Positions 17,711 through 26,528 of a DNA stretch of 58,370 bases are shown one piece after another (position 1 is the stretch's first letter; each line of letters opens with the position of its first letter). Made by a program: the position numbers and the translations under genes. The notes under the pieces were generated by a model that searched no databases, had not been told where the DNA came from, and saw nothing but the letters and a program-made list of their open reading frames with translations. Origin of the DNA: an uncultured Rikenellaceae bacterium (GTDB lineage Bacteria > Bacteroidota > Bacteroidia > Bacteroidales > Rikenellaceae); contig CALVFY010000016.1 in NCBI GenBank assembly GCA_944326945.1, positions 1 through 58,370 on the forward strand. Reading direction: 5' to 3'.

Positions 17711-17722
17711 TAAACCGTTTTA
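17711..17722. promoter_or_regulatory. LacI-type operator before the ten-gene operon
   Basis: TAAACCGTTTTA is a near-palindrome with the central CG typical of LacI-family sites. It lies 13 bp upstream of the transketolase ATG and just after the lacI stop. The flanks also match the site at 19001 (TTAAACCG and TTTAGTAAA on both). Confidence 0.75.
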
Positions 17723-17742
17723 GTAAAATCGGTAAAAAAATA

Positions 17743-18744
17743 TTAGTCGTTAAATATTATTTTAGGAGAAATTATATTCCCCGACTTCGGAGCGTTTCCA
17801 TTCTCCCTGATATCGTTCAACAAGATGTCCACGGCGTTTTTCCCGATGATGTCCAACGGGATTCTGGCAATGTTCATCCGGGGAGCCAACACCCCCACGA
17901 TCGAATTCTCATGAATCGAGGCCATCCCGTATTTTCCGATATCCATACCGCTCTTGTACATATACATGACGGCTTCCGAAGCCAAATAATGAGCCGTGAA
18001 ACAGAAACCGTCCACATCGGGATTCCGATCGAACAACTCCTGTACGACCCGCCCTACATGGGCGGAATAGTCATTTCGGGGCACCTCGCAGTAGAGTGAA
18101 GGATCGAACGGGATACCGGCTGCATCCAGAGCTCGTCGATATCCCTCCAGACGGTCGGTAATAGCCGACACCTTCGTATCGGTCGTAATCAGGGCCACGC
18201 GCCGGCACCCTTTTCCGATCAGATGGCTCACCAATGTATAGGTGGTATGAATATCGTTGATGATCACATAATTGGTCTCCAGTTCGGGATAGATACGGTC
18301 GACCAGCACGAACGGAAATTTATCCCCCAGCAACCGGGCTATGGCTTTTTGCGAGTGTTCTGTCGCGGCAATGACCATTCCGTCTACCTGCCGTGCCCGC
18401 ATAGCCCGGATCAGTTTGACCTCCCGTTCGGGAATCCGCTCGGAACTCGCTATAATAATGGTATAGTTGCTCTTCTCTGCCTCCCGTTCGATCTCCTTGA
18501 CCAACTTCGCATAAAAAACGTCACCAATAGAGGGAATCAGCACGCCGATCATTTTCGTCACGCCGCTGATTAGGCTTTGGGCCAACTGATTGGGCTGGTA
18601 ATTAATCTTGTTGACATACTCAAGTATCCGCTCTTGCGTCTGCTTGCTGACCCCTTTCTGAATTCCGATCCCGGACAACACGAAAGAGACCGTCGTTTTA
18701 GACAGATTCAATTCTTTCGCTATATCCTTTATCGTGACAGACAT
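17743..18744 (-). CDS. LacI-family transcriptional regulator of the sulfo-sugar locus
   Basis: The start is set at the ATG at 18744, where the usual LacI helix-turn-helix begins (MSVTIKDIAKELNLSKTTVS), giving 333 residues; the frame could extend 18 codons upstream without homology. After the DNA-binding hinge (YQPNQLAQSLISG) comes a periplasmic-binding-protein-like effector domain (about 60-333). The gene precedes the transketolase operon on the same strand and is divergent from the ADP-ribosylglycohydrolase-fold/sulfatase pair. Near-identical operator-like palindromes precede all three units, so it is probably an autoregulated local repressor. The inducer may be sulfofructose or another pathway intermediate (inference). 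Confidence 0.9.
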   Translation of the reverse strand: MSVTIKDIAKELNLSKTTVSFVLSGIGIQKGVSKQTQERILEYVNKINYQPNQLAQSLISGVTKMIGVLIPSIGDVFYAKLVKEIEREAEKSNYTIIIASSERIPEREVKLIRAMRARQVDGMVIAATEHSQKAIARLLGDKFPFVLVDRIYPELETNYVIINDIHTTYTLVSHLIGKGCRRVALITTDTKVSAITDRLEGYRRALDAAGIPFDPSLYCEVPRNDYSAHVGRVVQELFDRNPDVDGFCFTAHYLASEAVMYMYKSGMDIGKYGMASIHENSIVGVLAPRMNIARIPLDIIGKNAVDILLNDIRENGNAPKSGNIISPKIIFND

Positions 18745-18768
18745 GATTGCAGGGAAATTTCTACGACA

Positions 18769-18798
18769 CAAAGCTACTATTATTTTTTTATATTCCAA
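18769..18798 (-). promoter_or_regulatory. Promoter of the lacI gene (Bacteroidota type)
   Basis: On the - strand the -7 box TAGCTTTG (18776-18769) matches TAnnTTTG exactly. A TTG at 18798-18796 sits 19 nt upstream as a -33 element. The expected start is about 18 nt before the ATG at 18744. Confidence 0.6.
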
Positions 18799-18809
18799 GC
18801 ATTTTTCAC

Positions 18810-18821
18810 TAAATCGGTTTA
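18810..18821. promoter_or_regulatory. LacI-type operator upstream of lacI
   Basis: TAAATCGGTTTA is the exact reverse complement of the site at 19001-19012. It lies just upstream of the lacI -33 element and 26 bp before the -33 of the divergent promoter, so one bound repressor could influence both. Confidence 0.75.
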
Positions 18822-18847
18822 ATTATTTGTTTTTTCGTCATTTCAAC

Positions 18848-18878
18848 TTGCATTTACCGTCAGAAAAAACTACATTTG
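18848..18878 (+). promoter_or_regulatory. Candidate promoter for the ADP-ribosylglycohydrolase-fold/sulfatase operon
   Basis: TACATTTG at 18871-18878 matches the Bacteroidota -7 box exactly, with TTG at 18848-18850 spaced 20 nt upstream. It would give a leader of about 165 nt that contains the operator at 19001, where a bound repressor could block elongation. Apart from these sites, the 300-base intergenic region shows nothing else I can support. Confidence 0.5.
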
Positions 18879-19000
18879 CCCCAACGAAAGAATAAACGAA
18901 TCCGGAAAAAGACGACAAGTCGACAGAAACGTCCGACCTTTACTACTTGCCCGAACAGAATAACAACCTATTTTTCAGAGAAATAAGATAGCTATATTAT

Positions 19001-19012
19001 TAAACCGATTTA
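19001..19012. promoter_or_regulatory. LacI-type operator before the divergent hydrolase-sulfatase operon
   Basis: TAAACCGATTTA differs from the operator at 17711 by one base and is the reverse complement of the one at 18810. It lies 38 bp before the ATG at 19051. Confidence 0.75.
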
Positions 19013-19050
19013 GTAAACTAACCGAAACATAATCTTCAAAAAACATGCAT

Positions 19051-20568
19051 ATGAAACCAACCTGTAAACACTTCGTATCAGTCTGTCTGCTCATTCCGCT
19101 CCTTTTCGGTTGCGGAGGGAAGCAGAAATCCGTCACTCTGCCCAAAGAGGTTCTAATGGATAAAATCAAGGGAGGATGGGCCGGACAGACATTTGGATGT
19201 ACATTCGGCGGTCCTACGGAATTCCGATATAACGGTCGGATCATCGAAGACAGCGTCGAAATCCAATGGCCGGAACACTATCATCTGTGGTGGTTTCAGA
19301 ATTCGAGCAGCCTGTACGACGACATCTATATGGACCTGACCTTCGTCGACATGTTCGACAAATACGGTCTGGACGTTCCGGTAGATACCATCGCCCAGGC
19401 TTTCGCCCATGCCTCATACAAATTATGGCATGCCAATCAAGCCGCCCGCAGCAACATTCTCAAAGGGATGTCGGTACCCGCATGCGGTCATTGGAAAAAC
19501 AATCCCCATGCAGACGACATCGACTTCCAGATCGAAGCCGATTTTGCAGGTCTCATGGCCCCAGGCATGCCTAACTCGGCCGCGGAGGTCTGTGATCGGA
19601 TCGGACATATCATGTGTTACGGCGACGGCTGGTACGGCGGAGTCTACGTCGCAGCCATGTATTCGCTCGCGTTCGTTTCGGACGACATCGAACAGGTGGT
19701 CACCGAGGCTCTCAAGGTCATTCCCCCGCAAAGCGACTATTATAAATGTATCAACGAAGTGATCGGCTGGTGCAAAAGCAATCCCGACTGGAAAACAACC
19801 TGGCAGTTGGTTCAGGAGAAGTGGACGGACGAAATCAGTTGTCCCAAAGGAACGAAAAATCCCTATACGATCGATGCCAAAGTCAATTCGGCTTATGTCG
19901 TAATGGGATTGATGTACGGAGCAAAAGACATGGAAAAGACGCTTCAGATATCAACCCGCTGCGGTGCCGACTCGGACTGCAACCCGGCCACGGCCGCAGG
20001 TATCCTGGGCACGATGCTGGGCTACAGCAACATCGGCAAAAAGTGGATCGACGATCTCCGGGAAGTGGAGAACATGAACTTTGACCACACCGAAATCTCG
20101 CTGAACAAAGCTTATGAACTGAGCATGGATCAGGCGCTTGAAATGGTCGTCCGCGGAGGAGGCAAGGTTTCCGATACCGACGTAACCATCGCACTTCAGA
20201 CTCCCGAGGCCGTTCACTACGAAAAGAGCTTCGACGGAATGGAACTCATCGCCAAGGATACCTATCCCAACCACAGCCTTCGCAAGCCCGTCTCCTATGA
20301 ATTCGAGGGCACGGGATTCGTCTGCTCGGGACGCGTCCGTCCGGGGAAAGAGTGCCCCAAAAATTATGTCGCACAGATCGAAATCGACATAGACGGACAG
20401 AAGGAGATCGTAAACATGCCGGCGGATTTCATCACCCGACAGGTGGACATCTACTGGAACTACGATCTGCCCCTCGCCGAACACACAGTGAACATACGAT
20501 GGATCAATCCGATCGAAACGGCGGACGTGACCATGGACGCCATTTTGACCTATACGACCCAACTATAA
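19051..20568 (+). CDS. ADP-ribosylglycohydrolase-fold lipoprotein, probable glycan hydrolase
   Basis: The ATG at 19051 (two codons after another ATG) gives 505 residues and a clear lipobox (LLFGC, Cys21). The core (about 35-345) has the ADP-ribosylglycohydrolase layout. An acidic metal motif is present near SSLYDDIYMDLTF (usually DDT), and the C-terminal metal motif is RCGADSDCNPATAAGILG (usually GGDTDTNA). A beta-rich tail follows (about 380-505). An exported lipoprotein is unlikely to remove ADP-ribose from cytoplasmic proteins. Such proteins in PULs are better seen as surface or periplasmic glycosidases, although this substrate is unknown. It is followed after 10 bp by a sulfatase and preceded by the LacI-type operator. 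Confidence 0.85.
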   Translation: MKPTCKHFVSVCLLIPLLFGCGGKQKSVTLPKEVLMDKIKGGWAGQTFGCTFGGPTEFRYNGRIIEDSVEIQWPEHYHLWWFQNSSSLYDDIYMDLTFVDMFDKYGLDVPVDTIAQAFAHASYKLWHANQAARSNILKGMSVPACGHWKNNPHADDIDFQIEADFAGLMAPGMPNSAAEVCDRIGHIMCYGDGWYGGVYVAAMYSLAFVSDDIEQVVTEALKVIPPQSDYYKCINEVIGWCKSNPDWKTTWQLVQEKWTDEISCPKGTKNPYTIDAKVNSAYVVMGLMYGAKDMEKTLQISTRCGADSDCNPATAAGILGTMLGYSNIGKKWIDDLREVENMNFDHTEISLNKAYELSMDQALEMVVRGGGKVSDTDVTIALQTPEAVHYEKSFDGMELIAKDTYPNHSLRKPVSYEFEGTGFVCSGRVRPGKECPKNYVAQIEIDIDGQKEIVNMPADFITRQVDIYWNYDLPLAEHTVNIRWINPIETADVTMDAILTYTTQL

Positions 20569-20578
20569 ATCCGAGACA

Positions 20579-22192
20579 ATGAAACCCGATTGCAAAAACC
20601 TGGCCCTGCTGTGTGCGGGGACTCTCTCCGGAGCATTGACGGTAACCGCTGCCCAGGCAGACGGAGAGAACGGGGAAGCTTCCCGGAAACCGAACGTAAT
20701 TTTCTTCCTGGTCGACGACATGTCCTGGAGCGACGCAGGCTGCTACGGCAGTACGTTCCATGAAACGCCCAACATAGACCGTCTTGCCCGCGAAGGCGTG
20801 AGATTCACCAATGCCTACGCCGCCTGCCACGTCTCCTCCCCGACCCGGGCAAGCATCATGACGGGACGTTATCCGGCCAGCATCGGGCTGACGGATTTTC
20901 TGAAAGGACGCAAAAACTTTCCGTTCCAGCCGCTGCTGAACGTAAAAACCCGTCAGGAACTTCCCCCCGAAGAACCTACGATCGCCCAGACCTTACGAGA
21001 CAACGGCTACAAAACAGCCATCGTGGGCAAATGGCATCTGGGAACAGGAGAGTACAATCCGACAGCCTATGGTTTTGACAAACACATTCCCTATGGCTAC
21101 AACGTAGGCTGGCCGCAGGTCTACTATGCGCCGTTCAAGCTGAACGGCTACGACGGCGAACCGGGCGAATACCTGACCGACCGCATGACCCGAGAGGCAG
21201 TCGACTACATCGAAGAGAACAAGGACCATCCGTTTTTCCTCTATCTGTCACATTTCGCCGTCCACGATCCGATCCAGGGGCGCAAAGACCTCGTGGAAAA
21301 ATACAGAAAAAAACTGGCCAAAATGCCGAAATACCAGGGAGAACCCTACATTCTGGAAGGAAATCCCGACGACCCGGCACCCCTCTCCCGTCGCCAGCTC
21401 GACAGTCTGCTACATACGCCCGATTTCGAGAACCATTACGAAGTGCTGCCCCGAAGGACCGTCAAGATCAAGCAGTGGCAGGACAATGTACAATTCGCCG
21501 CCATGGTAGAGGCAATGGACGAAAGCCTCGGAGTCATCCGAGCCAAACTCGACGAACTGGGTCTTGCGGAGAACACGATCATCATTTTCTACTCCGACAA
21601 CGGAGGCATGGGTGGAGCCAATCTGGGCCGACCCAACCGGATCATCCCGCCCGACCGGCTGGACGAATACTTCTCGACGTCCAACCTGCCGCTGCGCGGA
21701 GCCAAAGGATGGCTGTACGAGGGCGGCATCCGGGTACCGATGATCGTCTATTACCCGGGAGTCACGAAAAAAGGGGCCGTATGCGATGAACCGGTCATCA
21801 GCAACGACTTTTACTACACCATCGCCGACATGGTGTCGGCCCGTATCCCCGAAAGCAAGGTACACGAGGGCGTAAGTCTCATGCCACTACTGAAAGGAAA
21901 GAAAAAGATCGCCGACCGCGCGCTATACTGGCATTTTCCCCATTACAGCAACCACGGCATGCAAAGTCCGGGTGGGGCAATACGTTACGGCGATTACAAA
22001 CTGATCGAATACTTCGAAAACGGCACCGTGCAACTTTTCAATCTGAAAAAGGACCTCGCCGAACAGCACGACCTCTCTCGGTCGGAACCCGAAAAGGCAG
22101 AACGGCTGCGGCAGATGCTACACGAATGGAGGAAGAGCGTCGGTGCCGCTTCCATGACCCCGAACCCGAATTATACGGGTCCCATGAAATGA
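20579..22192 (+). CDS. Secreted S1-family sulfatase, Ser-type
   Basis: The protein has 537 residues and an N-terminal export signal. The sulfatase core has the metal pair in FFLVDDMSWSDAG (D46, D47) and the maturation motif S86-S-P-T-R90 (C/S-x-P-x-R). The residue converted to formylglycine is therefore Ser86, and an anaerobic sulfatase-maturating enzyme is needed; none is encoded here. KWHLG (about 148) and YSDNGG (about 338) are also typical. It would remove O-sulfate esters from a glycan outside the cytoplasm. It shares a transcript with the ADP-ribosylglycohydrolase-fold lipoprotein, so the target glycan is probably sulfated as well. It cannot cleave a C-S sulfonate. Confidence 0.93.
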   Translation: MKPDCKNLALLCAGTLSGALTVTAAQADGENGEASRKPNVIFFLVDDMSWSDAGCYGSTFHETPNIDRLAREGVRFTNAYAACHVSSPTRASIMTGRYPASIGLTDFLKGRKNFPFQPLLNVKTRQELPPEEPTIAQTLRDNGYKTAIVGKWHLGTGEYNPTAYGFDKHIPYGYNVGWPQVYYAPFKLNGYDGEPGEYLTDRMTREAVDYIEENKDHPFFLYLSHFAVHDPIQGRKDLVEKYRKKLAKMPKYQGEPYILEGNPDDPAPLSRRQLDSLLHTPDFENHYEVLPRRTVKIKQWQDNVQFAAMVEAMDESLGVIRAKLDELGLAENTIIIFYSDNGGMGGANLGRPNRIIPPDRLDEYFSTSNLPLRGAKGWLYEGGIRVPMIVYYPGVTKKGAVCDEPVISNDFYYTIADMVSARIPESKVHEGVSLMPLLKGKKKIADRALYWHFPHYSNHGMQSPGGAIRYGDYKLIEYFENGTVQLFNLKKDLAEQHDLSRSEPEKAERLRQMLHEWRKSVGAASMTPNPNYTGPMK

Positions 22193-22208
22193 CCCACTGG
22201 CGGTTTCA

Positions 22209-22287
22209 GGACTACCCGGTCCAACTCGCCAACAGGAACGGCTGGAGACATGAAAATGTCCCGGCCGTTTCCCGTTTCGGGTAGTTC
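22209..22287 (+). other. Nested inverted repeats after the sulfatase gene
   Basis: Outer arms at 22209-22218 and 22278-22287 match at nine of ten positions. Between them is a second hairpin with arms 22240-22251 and 22256-22266 (one bulge, one G-U pair). No T-run follows. It could be a structured 3' end of the sulfatase transcript. Confidence 0.35.
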
Positions 22288-22426
22288 GGAACCCACTGTC
22301 CCTCTCCCTGGCAGAAAATCGGACCCGTTATCGACAGGAAAAAATTTTTTATGTAAATTTACCCGGATTTCCCGTTCCGCCCCGGCGATCCCACCGAAAA
22401 ACGAAATCGATAAAAACGCACCGGCT

Positions 22427-23620
22427 ATGGATGAATTAAATTACACGATATCGCAGATGCTTCAAAAGACCGGCCTTTCCGGAATCTATACCGAATGGGG
22501 GACAAAGGCCGTCATTCTTCTGGGAATCCTGCTCGTGACGTACGCAGCAACCAAAATATTCCGCCATCTGGTCATTCCCGCCCTGCAGACCATCAGCAGC
22601 CAGACAAAAGCCACCTGGGACGACCATCTTTTCAACGATCGGGTACTGCACGGCGTGTGCCGTCTGCTGCCACCCGTCGTGTGGTACATGCTGCTGCCGC
22701 TGGCCTTTCCGGACATGCCGGAACTGCTGGACATTCTGAGAAAAATATCCATGATCTATCTGGTCGTCGTCTCGCTCCTGTTCATCAGCCTGCTGCTGAA
22801 CACGCTGTACGAAATATCGAGCCACCACGAAACCTGGAGAGACCGGCCGATCAAGGGTATCTATCAGATGATCAAACTGGTGGCCGTCTGCATCGGGGCC
22901 ATCCTCATCCTCAGCACGCTCATCGGGAAAGATGCTACAACCATTCTGGCAGGCCTGGGCGCCTCGGCAGCTATCCTGATGCTGATCTTCAAAGACAGCA
23001 TTCTGGGACTGGTGGCCGGCATTCAACTCTCGGCCAACGACATGCTGCGCCCCGGCGACTGGATCACCATGAGCAAGTACGGCGCGGACGGCTACGTGAC
23101 CGAAGTGACGTTAACCACCGTCAAAGTTCAGAATTTCGACAAAACCATCACCACAATCCCCCCCTATGCCTTGGTCAGCGATTCGTTTCAGAACTGGCGA
23201 GGCATGTGGGAGAGCGGAGGACGACGTATCCGGCGATCCTTTCTGATCGATGCCAACACGGTACACTTCTGTTCCGGGGAAGAACTGAACCGATTCCGAC
23301 AGAAAGGGTTGATGCCCGAAAAGGAGGGAGAGATGCCGGAACGGGAGACGGTCAACCTGGAGGTCTTCCGGAATCATGTCCTGCGGTATATCCAGCACCA
23401 CCCCGGCATCCATCCCGACCTGTTGCAAATGGTCAGAATGCTCCAACCCACTTCAGAAGGTATTCCTATCGAAATCTACTGCTTCACACAAACTACGGAA
23501 TGGATCCCCTACGAGGTTTTACAGGCCGAAATCTCGGACCATATTATCGCCGTCATTCCGGCTTTCGGACTGAAACTCTTCCAACGCCCTTCAGGAGAGG
23601 ATCTTCAACGAATCGGATAG
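22427..23620 (+). CDS. MscS-family mechanosensitive channel, YbdG-like
   Basis: The start is set at the ATG at 22427 (MDELNYTISQML), giving 397 residues; the frame runs further upstream, but that part looks non-coding. About five membrane helices lead to the MscS core, with LAGLGASAAILMLIFKDSIL and LVAGIQLSANDMLRPGDWI, then KYGADGYVTEVTLTTVKVQN and IPPYALVSDSFQNWRGM. This closely resembles E. coli YbdG, a small-conductance channel involved in osmotic protection. It is monocistronic and converges on bioD. Confidence 0.9.
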   Translation: MDELNYTISQMLQKTGLSGIYTEWGTKAVILLGILLVTYAATKIFRHLVIPALQTISSQTKATWDDHLFNDRVLHGVCRLLPPVVWYMLLPLAFPDMPELLDILRKISMIYLVVVSLLFISLLLNTLYEISSHHETWRDRPIKGIYQMIKLVAVCIGAILILSTLIGKDATTILAGLGASAAILMLIFKDSILGLVAGIQLSANDMLRPGDWITMSKYGADGYVTEVTLTTVKVQNFDKTITTIPPYALVSDSFQNWRGMWESGGRRIRRSFLIDANTVHFCSGEELNRFRQKGLMPEKEGEMPERETVNLEVFRNHVLRYIQHHPGIHPDLLQMVRMLQPTSEGIPIEIYCFTQTTEWIPYEVLQAEISDHIIAVIPAFGLKLFQRPSGEDLQRIG

Positions 23621-23636
23621 GCGGCCCCATACCGAA

Positions 23637-24287
23637 TCACAAGCGGCAGAAGGGAAATTCCAGAAAAGTGCACCCGGGCATGGTCTCTGACAGATAGGCT
23701 TGAATCACATGGCGGGAGTCGGCCGTAATTTCGGGCGACGTCTCCGGACAGAGATTATAGGCGACGAAATCGACCTCCACGCCCCGCATACGGCACATCT
23801 CCAGACTCAATAACGTGTGATTGATACTGCCCAACTTGGGATTGGTCACCAAAATAACGGGCAAACGATGCTCCTGGATATAGTCCAGCGTGGTGTAAAG
23901 CCCCTCGAGCGGCACCATCAGTCCTCCGGCCCCCTCGATCAGTACGGTTTCATACTGTTTCAGCAGACGGTCCGTACTCTTTTCCACCAACGAAAGGTCG
24001 AGTTTCCGTCCGTCGATCCGCACGGCCAGATCCGGCGACGAAGGGTAAGTGAAACGCAACGGAGCAGTCGTAAAATCCAAATCCTCGGGCAAAAGGCCCG
24101 TCCCCATGATCCGCCGATGAAGTTCGATATCCTCGGAGGCCCCGGTACAGCCGGTCTGGATGAATTTCTGAGTAATCACCCGGTGACCGGCGGCTCTCCA
24201 GTCGCGGGCCAACATTCCGGTCACGTAACTCTTTCCGGCATCCGTGTCGATCCCGGTTACAAAATAGACGCGTTTAAGCGATGTCAT
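23637..24287 (-). CDS. bioD: ATP-dependent dethiobiotin synthetase
   Basis: This 216-residue protein has the BioD P-loop GIDTDAGKSYVTG near the N terminus, the substrate loop around QTGCTG, and VLIEGAGGLMVPLEG. BioD closes the ureido ring of 7,8-diaminopelargonate using CO2 and ATP, the step before biotin synthase. It is divergent from bioB with a 79 bp gap. The other biotin genes are not in the window. Confidence 0.93.
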   Translation of the reverse strand: MTSLKRVYFVTGIDTDAGKSYVTGMLARDWRAAGHRVITQKFIQTGCTGASEDIELHRRIMGTGLLPEDLDFTTAPLRFTYPSSPDLAVRIDGRKLDLSLVEKSTDRLLKQYETVLIEGAGGLMVPLEGLYTTLDYIQEHRLPVILVTNPKLGSINHTLLSLEMCRMRGVEVDFVAYNLCPETSPEITADSRHVIQAYLSETMPGCTFLEFPFCRL

Positions 24288-24315
24288 ATTCCGAATAATT
24301 TTTCAGTAAAAATAC

Positions 24316-24323
24316 TAACTTTG
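24316..24323 (+). promoter_or_regulatory. -7 box of the bioB promoter
   Basis: TAACTTTG matches TAnnTTTG exactly, 43 bp before the bioB ATG. I do not see a convincing -33 element. Confidence 0.5.
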
Positions 24324-24366
24324 TACGGATTTCATCTCCGTTCGCGGATATAAAATATCTTTACTC

Positions 24367-25323
24367 ATGATCCATACGCTGGAACAAAAAATAAAAGAGG
24401 GCCACCGTCTAAACTACGACGAGGCGGTGGCACTGGAACATAATACGCCACACGAAACTCTGTGGGAATTGGCCGGCAGGCTACGCACCCACTTCATGAA
24501 GAATTATTTCGACACCTGCTCCATCATCAACGCACGTTCGGGCCGATGCGGCGAAAACTGCAAATGGTGCGCTCAGTCCCGGTTCCACCACACACAAGTG
24601 GAGGTCTATCCGCTTATCAGCGCCCGGGAAGCTCTCGATCTGGCCGCACACAATGCCGCCAAAGGTGTTCGACGATTCTCTCTGGTAACCAGCGGACGAA
24701 CCCTCTCGGAAACCGACCTGCACAAAGCCTGCGACATCTATCGCGAATTGGGCGGAAAAGTCCGGATCGGTCTGTGTGCTTCGATGGGTTTGCTCTCGCC
24801 CGGGCAGTTGCAAGAATTGAAAACAGCCGGCGTGGAACGATACCATTGCAATCTGGAGAGCGCCCCCTCCTATTTTCCACAACTCTGTACGACCCACACC
24901 TCCCAGGAGAAGATCCAAACCCTGCGCTGGGCTCGGGAAGCCGGACTGGAACTCTGCTCAGGAGGTATTATCGGAATGGGAGAAAGCATGGAGCAACGTA
25001 TCGAACTGGCCGTGACGCTCCAACAACTGGATGTACGTTCCATTCCGGTCAATATTCTCAGTCCGATCCCGGGGACTCCGTTGGAAGGGACACCTCCCCT
25101 GACCGACGACGAAGTACTCACCTCGGTGGCTCTTTTCCGCATCATCAACCCCGAAGCCCATATCCGATTGGCCGGCGGCCGTCCCCGGATCGCCCACCTC
25201 TTCCCGAAATTACTCCATAGCGGTGTGAGCGCCTCTATCGTGGGAGACATGCTCACCACACTCGGATCGGATATCGACACCGACAAAAACGTCTTGAAAA
25301 ATGAGGGATTTCGCATCGAATAA
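24367..25323 (+). CDS. bioB: Biotin synthase (radical SAM)
   Basis: The protein has 318 residues. The radical SAM cluster motif is C61-x3-C65-x2-C68 (GRCGENCKWCAQS). NLESAPSYFPQLCTTHT and the C-terminal LAGGRPRI match biotin synthases. It inserts sulfur into dethiobiotin using two iron-sulfur clusters. It is divergent from bioD. Confidence 0.95.
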   Translation: MIHTLEQKIKEGHRLNYDEAVALEHNTPHETLWELAGRLRTHFMKNYFDTCSIINARSGRCGENCKWCAQSRFHHTQVEVYPLISAREALDLAAHNAAKGVRRFSLVTSGRTLSETDLHKACDIYRELGGKVRIGLCASMGLLSPGQLQELKTAGVERYHCNLESAPSYFPQLCTTHTSQEKIQTLRWAREAGLELCSGGIIGMGESMEQRIELAVTLQQLDVRSIPVNILSPIPGTPLEGTPPLTDDEVLTSVALFRIINPEAHIRLAGGRPRIAHLFPKLLHSGVSASIVGDMLTTLGSDIDTDKNVLKNEGFRIE

Positions 25324-25387
25324 GTAAGTCTATATTAAATTTAGGTAATCGGTTCGTTTTTCAAACACCATCTGCTATTTTTGCATC

Positions 25388-26488
25388 ATGATTCGAATCT
25401 GTCCAAAATATATTTTACCCATGCTCTGTCTGCTGTTTGCAACCGGATGTACAGCAGGGCAGAACAAAGTCCGATCCGTACTCAAATTCACGGAAGAGGT
25501 CTGGAATTTCGGCAGGATCGAAGAACTCGACGGTCCGGTGAGCCATACATTCACCTTTACCAACACGAGCAAAAAACCGGTCGTGATCGAAGATGTATCG
25601 GTCTCCTGCGGGTGCACCACCCCCGAGTATTCACAAGCCCCCATTCTGCCAGGACGTACGGGGACGATCCGCATCACCTACGACCCGGCCAACCGACCGG
25701 GTCCATTCAATAAAGAGATTTATATCATCTGCGCCAACCGTACCAGCAGAAACATGATCAGTGTCCGGGGCGAGGTGATTCCACGTCCCAGAACATTCGA
25801 AGACGACTATCCCGTGTCGCTTCTCGCCGGACTTCGAATCGACGGCATGTCGATCAACTTCAATTACGTGGGACAAGGTACGGCCCGATCGATGGTGATC
25901 CGTTACGTCAACACCTCCGACCGGAACGTCACCCTCTCGGCAGCAGCCAGTCCGGTGTGCCAGTGGCTGAAAATTTCGGGTCCGGTCACCGTCCGTCCGG
26001 GAGCCAGGGGAGAACTGACCCTCACCTGCGACCTCACTTCGGAAAAACTGTGGGGAATGGTCGCCACAAAAGTCTATCTGACAATCAACGGCAGACGATT
26101 CACCACCCCGGTATCGGTCACCGCTATCGGCACCGACGACTTCTCCTCCCTCTCGGCTCAAGAGAGGGAAAAAGGTCCACGTGCCCAATTAGATTCGCAA
26201 TACTACAACTTCGCAGATGTCAGACAAGGGACCCGTGTCAGCCGTCGGTTCACCCTCTCCAACACCGGAGAAACTCCCCTGATCGTCCGTGCCGTAACAC
26301 TCAAACCGGGAATGAGTTGTACACTGCAACCCGGAACAGAAATAGCCCCCCATACGCAAGTGAGTTTCGACATCCGACTCGACCTGTCGGAATACGAAAA
26401 AGGCAGACTGTTCCGAAGCGTTTCTCTTGTGCTGAACGACCCCAATCGTCCCCTGAGAGAGATCCGACTCACCGCCAATCTGAAATAA
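25388..26488 (+). CDS. DUF1573 repeat lipoprotein
   Basis: This 366-residue protein has a lipoprotein signal (LLFATGC). A DUF1573 unit lies near the N terminus (VWNFGRIEELDGPVSHTFTF followed by the CGCTTPE turn), and a second similar unit lies near 270-366 (YNFADVRQGTRVSRRFTLSN). These are Ig-like, ASH/MSP-type beta-sandwich domains widespread in Bacteroidota envelopes; the function is unknown. A TAnnTTTG-like box (25376-25383) lies only 5 bp before the ATG. Either that box is not used, or translation starts at the ATG at 25421, which would still leave a short lipoprotein signal. Confidence 0.85.
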   Translation: MIRICPKYILPMLCLLFATGCTAGQNKVRSVLKFTEEVWNFGRIEELDGPVSHTFTFTNTSKKPVVIEDVSVSCGCTTPEYSQAPILPGRTGTIRITYDPANRPGPFNKEIYIICANRTSRNMISVRGEVIPRPRTFEDDYPVSLLAGLRIDGMSINFNYVGQGTARSMVIRYVNTSDRNVTLSAAASPVCQWLKISGPVTVRPGARGELTLTCDLTSEKLWGMVATKVYLTINGRRFTTPVSVTAIGTDDFSSLSAQEREKGPRAQLDSQYYNFADVRQGTRVSRRFTLSNTGETPLIVRAVTLKPGMSCTLQPGTEIAPHTQVSFDIRLDLSEYEKGRLFRSVSLVLNDPNRPLREIRLTANLK

Positions 26489-26528
26489 CAATTCGACCAG
26501 CGACAAAAACAAAAAACCATACCGAAAT

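Noticed and set aside
25376..25383. TATTTTTG as promoter of the DUF1573 gene
   Set aside because: It is 5 bp from the ATG, so transcription would begin at or after the start codon; left only as a note on the gene's start.
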